Positions 1 to 8,821 of a DNA stretch of 64,000 nucleotides are shown one piece after another. A program made the position numbers and the translations under genes. Source of the stretch: an uncultured Oscillospiraceae bacterium (GTDB taxonomy: Bacteria; Bacillota; Clostridia; Oscillospirales; Acutalibacteraceae). The stretch is from positions 62,001 to 126,000 of the forward strand of contig CABQLY010000004.1 of NCBI GenBank assembly GCA_902465155.1, given 5' to 3'. The notes below the pieces were generated by a model. That model searched no databases. It had not been told where the DNA came from and was given only the letters and a program-made list of their open reading frames with translations. Positions within the stretch are counted from its first letter, which is position 1. Each line of letters begins with the position of its first letter.

Positions 1-1
1 C

Positions 2-262
2 TTTGCCGACCTGCCCGACCGAGCCAGTATTATTACCGGGAACAAGCATTTAACGCCCGAGCAGGCCCGCAAGGTTTTAAACGAAATTTATTTTTACCCG
101 CCGGCACAGCACGCCTACCAATGCTCTATTTGCGGCCGCGCCTGCGACACCGCCTGCTACATTCACTTAGAGCAAAAGGGCCTGTTAAAACGCAAATTTA
201 AAAAACCGTTTAGAACACGCGAGCCCTGGCAGTTTAGTGCCAACGATTTTAAAACAAAATAA
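2..262 (+). CDS. C-terminal fragment of a Cys-rich, possibly 4Fe-4S, protein
   Basis: An open frame enters from the left edge and ends at TAA 260-262, leaving about 86 residues. A compact cysteine cluster, C-x2-C-x3-C-x3-C (in CSICGRACDTACYIHLE), is followed by a basic tail (KGLLKRKFKKPFRTREPW). The spacing recalls iron-sulfur or zinc binding, and the tail is reminiscent of clostridial epoxyqueuosine-reductase-like proteins, but I cannot confirm the family from this piece. The 5' end lies outside the window. A strong intrinsic terminator follows about 75 bases downstream. Confidence 0.5.
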   Translation, partial: FADLPDRASIITGNKHLTPEQARKVLNEIYFYPPAQHAYQCSICGRACDTACYIHLEQKGLLKRKFKKPFRTREPWQFSANDFKTK

Positions 263-337
263 CAAAGCTTAACAATTAAAAGCTAAAATAAACCCCGTAT
301 AGCAGCTTGCTACACCGCTAAAACCTGTTAAAGCGCT

Positions 338-392
338 AAAAACACCCGCCCCGTGCCAAACCGGCCAGGGCGGGTGTTTTGTGTTTTATTTT
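338..392. terminator. Bidirectional intrinsic terminator
   Basis: Stem AAAACACCCGCCC (from 338) pairs with GGGCGGGTGTTTT (368-380), with T-rich sequence on the plus side and the complementary A-rich run serving the minus side. It separates the plus-strand fragment from the convergent minus-strand pseudokinase gene. Confidence 0.85.
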
Positions 393-439
393 ACGGCGGC
401 AATTTGCCTTTTAATGCGGCATACGCCAAACAAAACCTT

Positions 440-2098
440 TTAGTTAAAATCGTACCCGGTATCTTCGTTAGAGCTTTGCTGCGGTTCATCTACCACAATG
501 TTGGTGTTGTAGTAAACAATAATCGAGGAATCTACGCTCACGCTCTCCCCCAATTCGGGCGAGGTGGAAAGCACAACCTCCTCCTTCGTGGGGTCGCCCT
601 TTTTCTCAATAAACTGAATACTGTCGGGGTCAAAGCCCATTTCCAGCAAAGTAATATACGCCTCGGACCTTGTTTTGCCCTTTAGCTTTTTCGGCAGCGT
701 AACCTTAGAGGGGCCCAAGCTAACGGTAAGCTCTACCGGCGTATCCTTAGAAACGGCCGTGCCAACCGAAACCGATTGCCCGCAAATTTTGCCCTTTGCC
801 ACCTTGCTGTTGTACTCTTTTTTTACAACGCTGAATTTAAACCATTTTTGGTACTCCTCGTTGCTAAGCAGCGACGCTACCGTTTTGCCGGTAAAGTCCG
901 GCACCGAATATTTGCTTTCGGTAGAGGAATTTCCAATATCCCCCACCGAAACGGTGCTGGTAACAAGGTTAGAGGAGGATGAGCTTTCGGCCTTTTTACT
1001 TCGCCCGTTTTGCACAATGGCGGCAATGCCAAAAACAAGGCACAAAACCAGCGCCGTTGCCAAAGCGGCAATTAGGGTGTACTTGCGGGTGGCAGCCTTG
1101 CCGGCCTTTTTTTCGGCCTTTTTTTGCTCTTTGGCGGCCGGCTCTGCCGGGTCAGATTGCTCTAAATCCTCTTTAAACTGCTGTATATGCCGGGTTCTGT
1201 CCTCCGGCTCTACCTGCAATGCGTTTGCCATGGCAACCAGCACGCCGCGGGGCGTTTTTTCGGCAATTGCGCGGGGAAAGTTTAAATTGTCGTGCTCCCG
1301 GCGCTGCACCGCCTCGCTTAGCGGGTTGCCGGTAACGGTACGAAAAATGGTTGCGGCAAAGGCGTAAATATCGGTTGCGGCGGTTAGGGCGGTGCCGTCG
1401 TACTGCTCAACCGCAGCGTAGCCGCCAAACAGCTCCGGCACCATCTCGTTACCCGAAATGCGAACGCTGTTAATGCAAAAAGCCGAAATTCTCATTCTGC
1501 CGTCGCGCCCTACCATTAGCGTTTCGGGCGAAAGGGCGCCGTGAATAATGCCGTTGTCGTGCAGGGTGCGCAATGCGGCAATTAGCGGCATAAACAGCGG
1601 CCTTGCCTGCTCCCAGGAAAGCAGCCCGCCGTTTCGCAGCAAAAATTCTTTTAAGCTAATGCCGGGCACATACTCGGTAATGGCGTAGGCAGTTTTGTTG
1701 GTTTCAAAAATGTCAATTACCTTAAACAGGGCAGGAACATCGTTTAAGCTGCCAAGAGCCTTGTAAAGCTCCACAAACTGCAGCAGCCCCTCGTTGTAGG
1801 AAAAGCTGTCCTCCCCTATAAACACGCTTTGCTCGGCCGTGCGGCTGCAAAGCCCGGTTGGAAAATACTCGTGAATATACACAACGCAGGCAGCTACGCT
1901 GTCGTACCCCAGGTAGGTAAAGCCCTCGCCGTTGCTGCTAACCGCCTTGCCAACAACATAGCGGTTGGCCAGCGTGGTGCGCAGCGGCAGCGCGTTTTCG
2001 CAGTGGTAATTCGCGGCGTCAAACCCGCAAACCGAGCAAACCTGTTCGCCGTGATTATCACACATACAGCCCATGCAAAGATCATTAATATTTTGCAT
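440..2098 (-). CDS. Zinc-ribbon / protein pseudokinase / PASTA membrane protein
   Basis: The protein has about 552 residues. An N-terminal zinc-ribbon-like CxxC pair (CMGC...CSVC) is followed by a Ser/Thr-kinase-like fold, a membrane helix near residues 340-363 (IAALATALVLCLVFGIAAI) and an extracellular C-terminus with PASTA-like repeats (VPDFTGKTVASLL...), which in other proteins bind muropeptides. The kinase core looks dead: the VAIK-type lysine position reads VYIHEYFP, the HRDxxxxN loop reads HGALSPETLMV without the catalytic Asp or Asn, and DFG reads SAF. A scaffold or sensor role is therefore more likely than phosphotransfer (inference). I chose the ATG at 2098 because the ATG at 2107 abuts the GGAAAGGG ribosome site. 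A stem-loop lies upstream at 2135-2167. Confidence 0.8.
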   Translation of the reverse strand: MQNINDLCMGCMCDNHGEQVCSVCGFDAANYHCENALPLRTTLANRYVVGKAVSSNGEGFTYLGYDSVAACVVYIHEYFPTGLCSRTAEQSVFIGEDSFSYNEGLLQFVELYKALGSLNDVPALFKVIDIFETNKTAYAITEYVPGISLKEFLLRNGGLLSWEQARPLFMPLIAALRTLHDNGIIHGALSPETLMVGRDGRMRISAFCINSVRISGNEMVPELFGGYAAVEQYDGTALTAATDIYAFAATIFRTVTGNPLSEAVQRREHDNLNFPRAIAEKTPRGVLVAMANALQVEPEDRTRHIQQFKEDLEQSDPAEPAAKEQKKAEKKAGKAATRKYTLIAALATALVLCLVFGIAAIVQNGRSKKAESSSSSNLVTSTVSVGDIGNSSTESKYSVPDFTGKTVASLLSNEEYQKWFKFSVVKKEYNSKVAKGKICGQSVSVGTAVSKDTPVELTVSLGPSKVTLPKKLKGKTRSEAYITLLEMGFDPDSIQFIEKKGDPTKEEVVLSTSPELGESVSVDSSIIVYYNTNIVVDEPQQSSNEDTGYDFN

Positions 2099-2134
2099 TG
2101 TAAACATCCCTTTCCGGTTTTAAATTGTTGCCCG

Positions 2135-2167
2135 TTAGGCCTGTGGGGGTAAACCCCATAGGCCTAA
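2135..2167 (-). other. Stem-loop between ribF and the pseudokinase gene
   Basis: TTAGGCCT and AGGCCTAA arms enclose a second TGGGG/CCCCA pairing, making an almost continuous long stem. No T-run follows on the minus strand, so it looks more like a leader or processing hairpin than a classical terminator. The rest of 2108-2358 shows no credible gene. Confidence 0.5.
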
Positions 2168-2358
2168 GTATTTGGCTGGCAAAATGGTTTTAATCTGCTA
2201 AAGTGCTTGCCTTGAGCCGCCCTGTTAAAGTGCCGACCTTTTAAAGGCATGCAAAGCAACCGTAAAGCGCCTTTTTTGTTGCAGATTTTTACCGTTTGCT
2301 TTTGGTTGCAATTTTGCCCTTTGTTAAAAACGGCTTTTGCACCCAAACCCTTACTTGC

Positions 2359-3225
2359 CTAAATTTCACCAAGAAGCTTTCGCGCTGTTTGCTTATCCCG
2401 CTCAACGGCGTCGCGCAGCGCTGCCTCCCCGTTAAATTTTTGCTCCGGGCGAATATAATCAGTTAGTGTTACGGTAATATTTTTTCCGTAAGCGTTTCCG
2501 TTAAAGCCAAAAATGTAGGTTTCGCTAATAATTTTGCTGCTTTCAAAGGTGGGGCGGTGCCCCAAATTGGTAACCGCGTTGTAGGTTGTACCCTCTACCG
2601 TGGCGTGCCCGGCGTAAACGCCAAAAGCAGGCAGCACCAACGCGTCTGGGTAATACAGGTTTACGGTTGGAAAGCCTAACCGCCGGCCACGGGCAGCCCC
2701 GTGCCACACGGTACCGTTGTAGCTAAACTCGCGCCCCAGCAGCCGGTTGGCCGCCGGTAGGTTCCCTTTTGCAATTAGCCCGCGAATTTGCGTGCTGGAA
2801 ACTAAAACGCCACCCTGCTCTACCGCGTTAACAACGGTACATTCTATGTTATTAACGCTGCAAAACTGCTGCAAAAGCTGGGTGTTGCCCTCAGCGCCCC
2901 GGCCAAAACGGTAATTAAACCCGCAAACCAACCGAATCGGCTGAAACTCCTGCAGCAAAAAGGTTAAAAACTGTTCGGCCGGGGTGTTCTTTACCTTGTT
3001 AAAATTTAAAAAGCAGGTTTGTACCCCCTGCTGCGCCAGCAGCGCTTTTTTTTGCTCGGGCAGCAGCAGGCAGCAGTGGCTTTGCCCGTTTAAAACGGCA
3101 CGCGGCGGCTCGGCAAAGGTTACGGCAACAGGGGTGCAGCTGCCCTTGGCCGCGGCAGCTAAAACCCTTTGGTGGCCAAGGTGCAGACCGTCAAAGGTGC
3201 CTAAGGCTAACGCATTATTGCTCAA
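2359..3225 (-). CDS. ribF: Bifunctional riboflavin kinase / FAD synthetase
   Basis: This 288-residue cytoplasmic enzyme phosphorylates riboflavin to FMN and adenylylates FMN to FAD. The N-terminal nucleotidyltransferase domain opens with ALGTFDGLHLGHQRV, a typical (H/D)GxHxGH signature. The C-terminal flavokinase domain contains GRRLGFPTVNLYYPD, NLGHRPTF and an ETYIFGFNG stretch. I chose the TTG at 3225 because AAAGGGGG lies 8 bases upstream and the fold begins immediately; a longer frame would overlap truB extensively. The gene overlaps the truB stop by 11 bases, so translation is probably coupled. It is the last gene of the nusA operon. Confidence 0.93.
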   Translation of the reverse strand: MSNNALALGTFDGLHLGHQRVLAAAAKGSCTPVAVTFAEPPRAVLNGQSHCCLLLPEQKKALLAQQGVQTCFLNFNKVKNTPAEQFLTFLLQEFQPIRLVCGFNYRFGRGAEGNTQLLQQFCSVNNIECTVVNAVEQGGVLVSSTQIRGLIAKGNLPAANRLLGREFSYNGTVWHGAARGRRLGFPTVNLYYPDALVLPAFGVYAGHATVEGTTYNAVTNLGHRPTFESSKIISETYIFGFNGNAYGKNITVTLTDYIRPEQKFNGEAALRDAVERDKQTARKLLGEI

Positions 3226-4135
3226 CGCCGGGTTCCCCCTTTGGTAATTGCACAAAATGAACACCGCACAAAACGGTAACGGCCTGCTGCTCCGGGTTGG
3301 CGTAGCCCAGCCCAATAAAGCTGTTTTGGCAGGCGCTGCAGCAAACCCGAACGGTTTGCCCTACCGGCACGCTGTTGCCAAGCCGCTCAAACGCCAACGC
3401 CCCACCGTTAGAAAACCGGGCCGCCTGCTTCAGCGAAACCTGCACCGCCGGGTAGTGCATAACCGCCAGTTCGGCCGGCTGCAAAAAAGGCTCCGGCCCC
3501 TGCTGCTTTAACTGCTCCAGCGTTACGCAATCCTCAATTTTAAAACTGCCGGTTTGCACCCGGCGCAACTCGGTTAAAACCGCTCCGGTTTTAAGGCGCT
3601 CGCCAATATCGTGCGCTAAAGAGCGAATGTAAGTGCCCTTAGAGCAGGCCACCTTTATTTGAAAGGTGTTTTGCGTAAAATAAAGCAGCTCTATGCTGTA
3701 AATGTTAATTTCGCGGGGCGGGCGCTCTACCTGCTGGCCCTTTCGGGCTAAGCTGTAAAGCCGAACGCCGTTTTGCTTTAAAGCCGAAAACATAGGCGGA
3801 ACCTGCAGCTGCGGCCCTAAAAAGCTGTTTAAAACCGCGGTTAGCTGCGGCTGGGTTACCGCGCACTCCTGCCGGGTTAGCACCGTGCCGGTAATGTCGT
3901 AGCTGTTGGTGGTAAGGCCCAGCTGCACCGTTGCAAGGTAGGTTTTATTAGCCTCTAACAAATGGCTTGAAAGCACCGTTGGCCGGCCTACCAGCACCGG
4001 CAGCACGCCGGTTGCCATGGGGTCTAAGGTGCCGGTGTGCCCTACCCGTTTGGTTTGGCAAAGGCGCTTAACCCTTGCCACAACGGCAAAGGAGGTCATA
4101 TTTTTTGGTTTATCAATTAATAACAGGCCCTGCAC
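3215..4135 (-). CDS. truB: tRNA pseudouridine(55) synthase
   Basis: TruB isomerises U55 in the T-loop of tRNAs. The 306-residue protein shows the family start GLLLIDKPKNMTSF, the catalytic-Asp motif RVGHTGTLDPMATGVLPV and the downstream KGTYIRSLAHDIG motif, with a short PUA-like C-terminus. The GTG at 4135 has GGGGGA at the right distance and starts four bases after the nrnA stop; the ATG at 4159 would add eight unconserved residues. Its end overlaps ribF. Operon position between nrnA and ribF matches other Firmicutes. Confidence 0.94.
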   Translation of the reverse strand: MQGLLLIDKPKNMTSFAVVARVKRLCQTKRVGHTGTLDPMATGVLPVLVGRPTVLSSHLLEANKTYLATVQLGLTTNSYDITGTVLTRQECAVTQPQLTAVLNSFLGPQLQVPPMFSALKQNGVRLYSLARKGQQVERPPREINIYSIELLYFTQNTFQIKVACSKGTYIRSLAHDIGERLKTGAVLTELRRVQTGSFKIEDCVTLEQLKQQGPEPFLQPAELAVMHYPAVQVSLKQAARFSNGGALAFERLGNSVPVGQTVRVCCSACQNSFIGLGYANPEQQAVTVLCGVHFVQLPKGEPGVEQ

Positions 4136-4136
4136 G

Positions 4137-5108
4137 CTATTCCCCCAATGCCTTGCCAACGGCGGCTACAACGGTATCGCGCACCTGATCTACAGTGTAA
4201 TTGGCCGAAAACTGGCAGCCGGCCGCATAGCGGTGCCCACCCCCGCCAAAGGTTTTACAAATAGCCGAGCTGTCTACCGGGTCGTACGAGCGCAGTGAAA
4301 CCTTAAAACTTAAATCGGGCTTTTGTTTTACCGTTATGCCCACCAAAACGCCCTCAATACAGCGGGAATTGGCGGTAATGCCCTCAACATCTGTTTCACT
4401 GCAGCCGGTAGAGCTTAGCATTTTGTTGGTAACACAAATAACGCTGCATTTGCCGTTGTAATAAAACTGCATAGCGGCTAAGGCCTGCTTTTCAAGCTCC
4501 AGCCGCGCGCGTGATTTGGTTTCAAACATCAGGCGGTTAATTTCAGCGTGATTAATATTCAGCTCGCACAAATCGGCCGCTATGCGCAGGGTGCGCGGGG
4601 TGGTATTGCTGTAACGAAAGCAGCCGGTGTCGGTAGAAAGGCCGGTGTAAAGCGCTTTGGCTGCCGGTACGGTTAGCGGATAATTCAGCAGCGGCGCCAG
4701 CTCAAAAATATTTTCGCAATTCGCGGCGGCCTCGGCATTTAGGTAAAGCCGCTTGGCGTAACGGGTGTTGGAAATGTGGTGGTCTATGCAAAGCTCAACA
4801 CGGCTTGCGTATTCCCCCTCTAACCCGCCTAAAAGCTTGGCGTCGGCAACATCTACCGCAACCGCGCAGCCGGGGCCCTTTGCCGGCTGACCCGGGGTTA
4901 CATTGGTAAAGCAATTAAACTTTTCGGGCACGGGGTCGGCACAAAGCACGGTGGCTCGCTTGCCTAAATGCCACAGCATTAACGCCAGCGCGTAGGCAGA
5001 GCCTAAGGTGTCGCCATCCGGATTGCTGTGGGTTAACAGGTAATAATCGTTATTCTGCCGTAAAAATGCAGCCGCCTCGGCCGGCGTTACGGTTTTACAG
5101 CTATTCAT
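4137..5108 (-). CDS. nrnA: DHH-family nanoRNase / pAp phosphatase
   Basis: The 323-residue protein belongs to the DHH/DHHA1 phosphoesterases that degrade 2-5-mer RNA and, in many Firmicutes, dephosphorylate pAp. The motifs read in order: THSNPDGDTLGSAYAL (motif I with DGD), AVDVADA (metal Asp), IDHHISNTRY (the DHH motif) and, in the DHHA1 domain, FGGGGHRYAAGC. The ATG at 5108 overlaps the rbfA stop by eight bases and has GGAAAGGAACC upstream; the longer frame to 5183 would bury it inside rbfA. Gene order rbfA-nrnA-truB is conserved in Firmicutes. Confidence 0.92.
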   Translation of the reverse strand: MNSCKTVTPAEAAAFLRQNNDYYLLTHSNPDGDTLGSAYALALMLWHLGKRATVLCADPVPEKFNCFTNVTPGQPAKGPGCAVAVDVADAKLLGGLEGEYASRVELCIDHHISNTRYAKRLYLNAEAAANCENIFELAPLLNYPLTVPAAKALYTGLSTDTGCFRYSNTTPRTLRIAADLCELNINHAEINRLMFETKSRARLELEKQALAAMQFYYNGKCSVICVTNKMLSSTGCSETDVEGITANSRCIEGVLVGITVKQKPDLSFKVSLRSYDPVDSSAICKTFGGGGHRYAAGCQFSANYTVDQVRDTVVAAVGKALGE

Positions 5109-5484
5109 TTTGCGGTTCCTTTCCGGGCGTTTTCCCCTCCCCCGGTGTTTCAAAGGAGTGAATAATGCGGGAAATATCTGCACTTTTTACAATAGAATCA
5201 TCTGCCACAAAACGCAGTTCCGGAACCTTGCGTAAATGCAGCCGATGCCCCAGCTCCCGCCGTAAATAACCGGAGGCGCTTTTTAAGCCCTTTACAGACT
5301 CCAGGGTTTTATCGTACCCCTCAATGGCGCTAACATAAAAGGTAGCGTACGAAAGATCCGACGAAACATCTACCTTAATAATGCTCAGCAGGCTGCTAAT
5401 GCGGGGGTCCTTCAGCTCCCGCAGCAGCTGCGAGGCCGCCAATTGAATATCGGAGGTAATTCTGCCTAATTTGTATCCTGCCAT
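5101..5484 (-). CDS. rbfA: 30S ribosome-binding factor A
   Basis: This 127-residue KH-fold protein helps late 16S rRNA maturation and cold adaptation of the 30S subunit. Family landmarks are LGRITSDIQLAASQLLRELKDPRI at the N-terminus, then VDVSSDLSYATFYVS and the C-terminal LRKVPELRFVADDSI. AAGGAG precedes the ATG. It sits directly after infB and overlaps nrnA, the usual place in the operon. Confidence 0.95.
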   Translation of the reverse strand: MAGYKLGRITSDIQLAASQLLRELKDPRISSLLSIIKVDVSSDLSYATFYVSAIEGYDKTLESVKGLKSASGYLRRELGHRLHLRKVPELRFVADDSIVKSADISRIIHSFETPGEGKTPGKEPQNE

Positions 5485-5512
5485 TTTTTCTCCTTAATTC
5501 TTGCAAATTTGC

Positions 5513-8236
5513 TTAGTCGCGGTACTCTTCCATGGTAAAGGCCTCAAATACATCGCCCTCTTTAATATCGGCGTATTTTTCAAGGCCAATACCGCACTCG
5601 TACCCTTGCGCAACCTCTTTAACATCATCCTTAAACCGGCGCAGCGAGGCAATTTCATCCTCGGCTAAAACAATACCGTCCCGCACTACGCGAATTTTGG
5701 CGTTACGGGTAATTTTGCCGTCGGTTACATAGCAGCCGGCAATGGTGCCAACACTGGAAATTTTGTAGGTGTTGCGCACCTCGGCCTGACCCAGCGCAAC
5801 CTCGCGGAATTTGGGTGCCAACAGGCCTTTCATGGCCGCGCCAATTTCCTCAATACAATCGTAAATAACGCGGTACATACGAATGTCAATGCCGTCCCGC
5901 TCGGCGGTTGCTTTGGCAACCGAATCCGGCCGAACATTAAAGCCAACAATAATTGCGTGAGAGGTGCCGGCCAGCACAACATCCGATTCGTTAATGGCGC
6001 CAACGCCGCCGTGAATTACCTTAACCCGAACCTCGTTGTTGCTCAGCTTTTCCAAACTGTCCCGCACGGCCTCTACCGAGCCTTGCACATCGGCTTTAAC
6101 AATAATGCTCAGCTCTTTCATTTCGCCGTCCTCTAAATGGGAGAACAAATTATCCAGCGTTACCTTTTCGGCCGCGTTAAAGCGTTCCTCTTTTTGTTTC
6201 GCCTTGCGCTGCTCAACCAGCTGGCGGGCCAGCCGTTCATCCGAAACGGCGTCAAAGCTGTCGCCCGCGTTGGGTACCTCGGCCAAGCCGGTAATTTCAA
6301 CGGGGGTAGAAGGGCCGGCCGCCTTTAACGGCTTGCCGTTTTCGTCATTCATAATACGCACGCGGCCAACCGCTGTGCCGGCTACTAAAATGTCGCCCGG
6401 GTGCAGGGTTCCGTTTTGCACCAACAGCGAAGCCACCGGGCCGCGGCCCTTATCTAACCGGGCCTCAATCACAACGCCCTTGGCTTTGCGGTCGGGGTTG
6501 GCTTTTAGCTCCATCATTTCGGCTACCAGCAGCACGCTTTCCAGCAATTTGTCAATCCCCTCGCCGGTCAGGGCCGAAACCGGCACGCAAATGGTGTCGC
6601 CGCCCCACTGCTCCGGCACTAAGGAATACTCGGTTAACTGCTGCAATACACGGTCGGGGTTGGCGCCGGGTTTATCCATTTTATTAATGGCAACAATAAC
6701 CTGAACATTAGCGGCCTTAGCGTGGCTAATGGCCTCAATGGTTTGCGGCATAATGCCGTCGTCGGCCGCTACTACCAAAATGGCAATATCGGTTGAATTG
6801 GCGCCGCGCTGACGCATTGCGGTAAAGGCGGCGTGGCCGGGCGTGTCTAAGAAAGTAATTTCCTGCCCGTTGTGGTTAACCTTGTAAGCGCCAATATTTT
6901 GGGTAATGCCGCCGGCTTCCGACTCGGTTACCTTAGAGTTACGAATTTTATCTAACAGCGAGGTTTTACCGTGGTCAACATGCCCCATAACGCAAACAAC
7001 CGGGCAGCGCGGCTTTAGGCTTTCGGCCAAATCCTCAGAATCGTCCATAATGCGCTCCTCAATGGTTACCACAACAGCGCGTTTAATTTTGCAGCCAAGC
7101 TCGTCTACAACAATGGCGGCAGTGTCGTAATCTATTGTTTGGGTAACCGAGGCCATAACGCCTAACTTCATTAAGGTTTTAATAACCTCGGCCGCGGTTT
7201 TTTTCAGGCCGGCGGCTAAATCGCCAACGGTAATTTCGTCCCCAACCGTTACGGTAACCGGGGTTTTTTTAATGCGCTCTAACTGCAAACGGCGCATTTT
7301 GTCGGCCTCCGTCTCCCGCTTTACGCCCTGAGGACGGCGATAATCGTGCGAGCGCTGCTTAATTTTTTGCTTGCGCTGAACATTATCGTTCATAGAGTTG
7401 GCCGGGGCAATGGTTTCGTACTTTTCGTTGTATTTTTCCAGCTCAACATTATCTACCCGCGTGTTTACATGCCGCACGGCTTTTTGGCCGCGCACCGGCT
7501 GCGGGCCGTTGGCTTTTTCTTTTTTCGGGCGGGGCTGAATAACAACCGGCGCTGCGTTGGCCGAGCCGCGGGCGGCCGCCTTTTTCTCCTCAATCCGTTT
7601 TTCGGTAGCGGTTTTTTGGGCGGGCTTTTGCGCCTTTTCGGCCGGTTTGGCCGGCTGCTTGGCCGCCGCTTTTACGGCTGCCTCAGCCTTTGGCTTTGAC
7701 TCCTGCTTTTCGGCCGGGGTAACCTTTTTGGGCGCCGGCTCGGCCGCCTTTGCTGCCGGGGCGGCTTTTTCAGCCGCCGGTTTTACTGCAGCAGGCTTGG
7801 CTGCGGCGGCTTTTTTCGCCGGTTCGGCAGCCTTTTCGGCTTTGCTAACCGCAGGCTGCTCGGCCGGTTTGGCCTCGGCCTTGGGTTGCTCGGCCGGGGC
7901 GGGCGCGTTTTTGGCCGCCTCCCGCCGGCGCTTTTCAGCCAGCTCTTTTTTAAGGTTTTCTAACTCCTGCTTTTGCTGCTCGTAGCTGGCACGGGCGGCT
8001 TTTTCGGCCTTTTGGGCCTCCTCCCGCGCTTTTGTGCCAACGGCAAAGTAGGCGTCAAAGCTTTCTACGGCGTTTTGCGTGGTTAATTTATTAAAAAGGT
8101 AATCCAGTTCCTTTTCGTCTAAAGAGTTAGAGCTTTTTTTCGGCTCCTTGCTGATCTCCTCCAGCAGGGCGATGACCTCTTTGGAAGATTTTTCAAAATC
8201 CTTTGCCAAATCGCTAATGCGGTACTTAACTGTCAT
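5513..8236 (-). CDS. infB: Translation initiation factor IF-2
   Basis: IF-2 is the GTPase that places initiator tRNA on the 30S subunit and joins the 50S. The 907-residue protein begins with an IF2_N helix ([10 protein letters not shown]). A long low-complexity Ala/Lys/Glu/Pro linker covers roughly residues 90-250. The G domain starts near residue 415 with [14 protein letters not shown] (G1), DTPGHAAF (G3) and NKMDKP (G4), followed by domains II-IV. The long charged linker is lineage-variable. The ATG at 8236 overlaps the ylxQ stop as TGATG, with GGAGGA 8 bases upstream; upstream start candidates lie inside ylxQ. Confidence 0.97.
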   Translation of the reverse strand: MTVKYRISDLAKDFEKSSKEVIALLEEISKEPKKSSNSLDEKELDYLFNKLTTQNAVESFDAYFAVGTKAREEAQKAEKAARASYEQQKQELENLKKELAEKRRREAAKNAPAPAEQPKAEAKPAEQPAVSKAEKAAEPAKKAAAAKPAAVKPAAEKAAPAAKAAEPAPKKVTPAEKQESKPKAEAAVKAAAKQPAKPAEKAQKPAQKTATEKRIEEKKAAARGSANAAPVVIQPRPKKEKANGPQPVRGQKAVRHVNTRVDNVELEKYNEKYETIAPANSMNDNVQRKQKIKQRSHDYRRPQGVKRETEADKMRRLQLERIKKTPVTVTVGDEITVGDLAAGLKKTAAEVIKTLMKLGVMASVTQTIDYDTAAIVVDELGCKIKRAVVVTIEERIMDDSEDLAESLKPRCPVVCVMGHVDHGKTSLLDKIRNSKVTESEAGGITQNIGAYKVNHNGQEITFLDTPGHAAFTAMRQRGANSTDIAILVVAADDGIMPQTIEAISHAKAANVQVIVAINKMDKPGANPDRVLQQLTEYSLVPEQWGGDTICVPVSALTGEGIDKLLESVLLVAEMMELKANPDRKAKGVVIEARLDKGRGPVASLLVQNGTLHPGDILVAGTAVGRVRIMNDENGKPLKAAGPSTPVEITGLAEVPNAGDSFDAVSDERLARQLVEQRKAKQKEERFNAAEKVTLDNLFSHLEDGEMKELSIIVKADVQGSVEAVRDSLEKLSNNEVRVKVIHGGVGAINESDVVLAGTSHAIIVGFNVRPDSVAKATAERDGIDIRMYRVIYDCIEEIGAAMKGLLAPKFREVALGQAEVRNTYKISSVGTIAGCYVTDGKITRNAKIRVVRDGIVLAEDEIASLRRFKDDVKEVAQGYECGIGLEKYADIKEGDVFEAFTMEEYRD

Positions 8237-8541
8237 CAATTGTTTCCTCCTTGCAATATTGCTTTGCAAAATCCATCGTCCACAGTGGCAACAATGCCGG
8301 CCGGGGTGCCAATGGCTTTTGAAATTTGTGCGGTGGTGAAATCTACCCGTTCTACCACAGCTTTACCCTTTGCGGCTGCAAAGCGCAGCTCCTTTTCGCT
8401 TTTTGGCGAAATATCAGAAGCTACCAGCACCAACGCGTAGCCGCCTTTTTCAATTAGCTCGGTAACGCGGCTGGTGCCAACAACCAGCTTGCCGGCTTTA
8501 CGGCAAAAGCCCAACAGGGTTAATAGCTTTTCATGAATCAA
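8236..8541 (-). CDS. ylxQ: L7Ae-family RNA-binding protein YlxQ
   Basis: This small (101-residue) L7Ae/L30e/S12e-type protein probably binds kink-turn RNA. The fold starts at [18 protein letters not shown], continues through [17 protein letters not shown] and ends with the glycine-rich [15 protein letters not shown] chose the TTG at 8541 because AAGGAG lies upstream and the start overlaps the ylxR end by 11 bases. The pair ylxR-ylxQ between nusA and infB is conserved in Firmicutes. The precise role is not established. Confidence 0.9.
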   Translation of the reverse strand: MIHEKLLTLLGFCRKAGKLVVGTSRVTELIEKGGYALVLVASDISPKSEKELRFAAAKGKAVVERVDFTTAQISKAIGTPAGIVATVDDGFCKAILQGGNN

Positions 8542-8803
8542 GGCTGTCCAGCTCCTTTTGCAAACGGCTGTAAACCTCATCCGGCAGCTGCATTGAAAAA
8601 GCTTTTTCCAGCTTTTTGGCCTTTATTGCCTTTTGCAGGCAGCCGCTGTTTTTACAAATGTAAGCGCCACGCCCGTTTTTTTTGCCGGTTGGGTCTAAGT
8701 TTACGGTGCCGTCACTTTGTTTTACAATGCGTAAAAGGGCCGATTTTTCCTTCATTTGCATACAGCCTACGCACAGGCGCTGCGGTATTTTTTTTGCTTT
8801 CAT
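8531..8803 (-). CDS. ylxR: YlxR family nucleic-acid-binding protein (DUF448)
   Basis: The 90-residue basic protein carries the family hallmark PQRLCVGCMQMKEKSALLRIV and, further on, GKKNGRGAYICKN. YlxR proteins are small nucleoid- or RNA-associated proteins encoded next to nusA; one homologue has been linked to RNase P. The ATG at 8803 is preceded by AAGGAG with 8-base spacing; the upstream GTG overlaps the Shine-Dalgarno site and is rejected. Its stop overlaps ylxQ. Confidence 0.92.
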   Translation of the reverse strand: MKAKKIPQRLCVGCMQMKEKSALLRIVKQSDGTVNLDPTGKKNGRGAYICKNSGCLQKAIKAKKLEKAFSMQLPDEVYSRLQKELDSLDS

Positions 8804-8821
8804 GCCACGCACTCCTTAAAT

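Noticed and set aside
2164..2346. 60-codon minus-strand ORF between the pseudokinase gene and ribF
   Set aside because: No ribosome site, basic low-complexity translation, no family resemblance.
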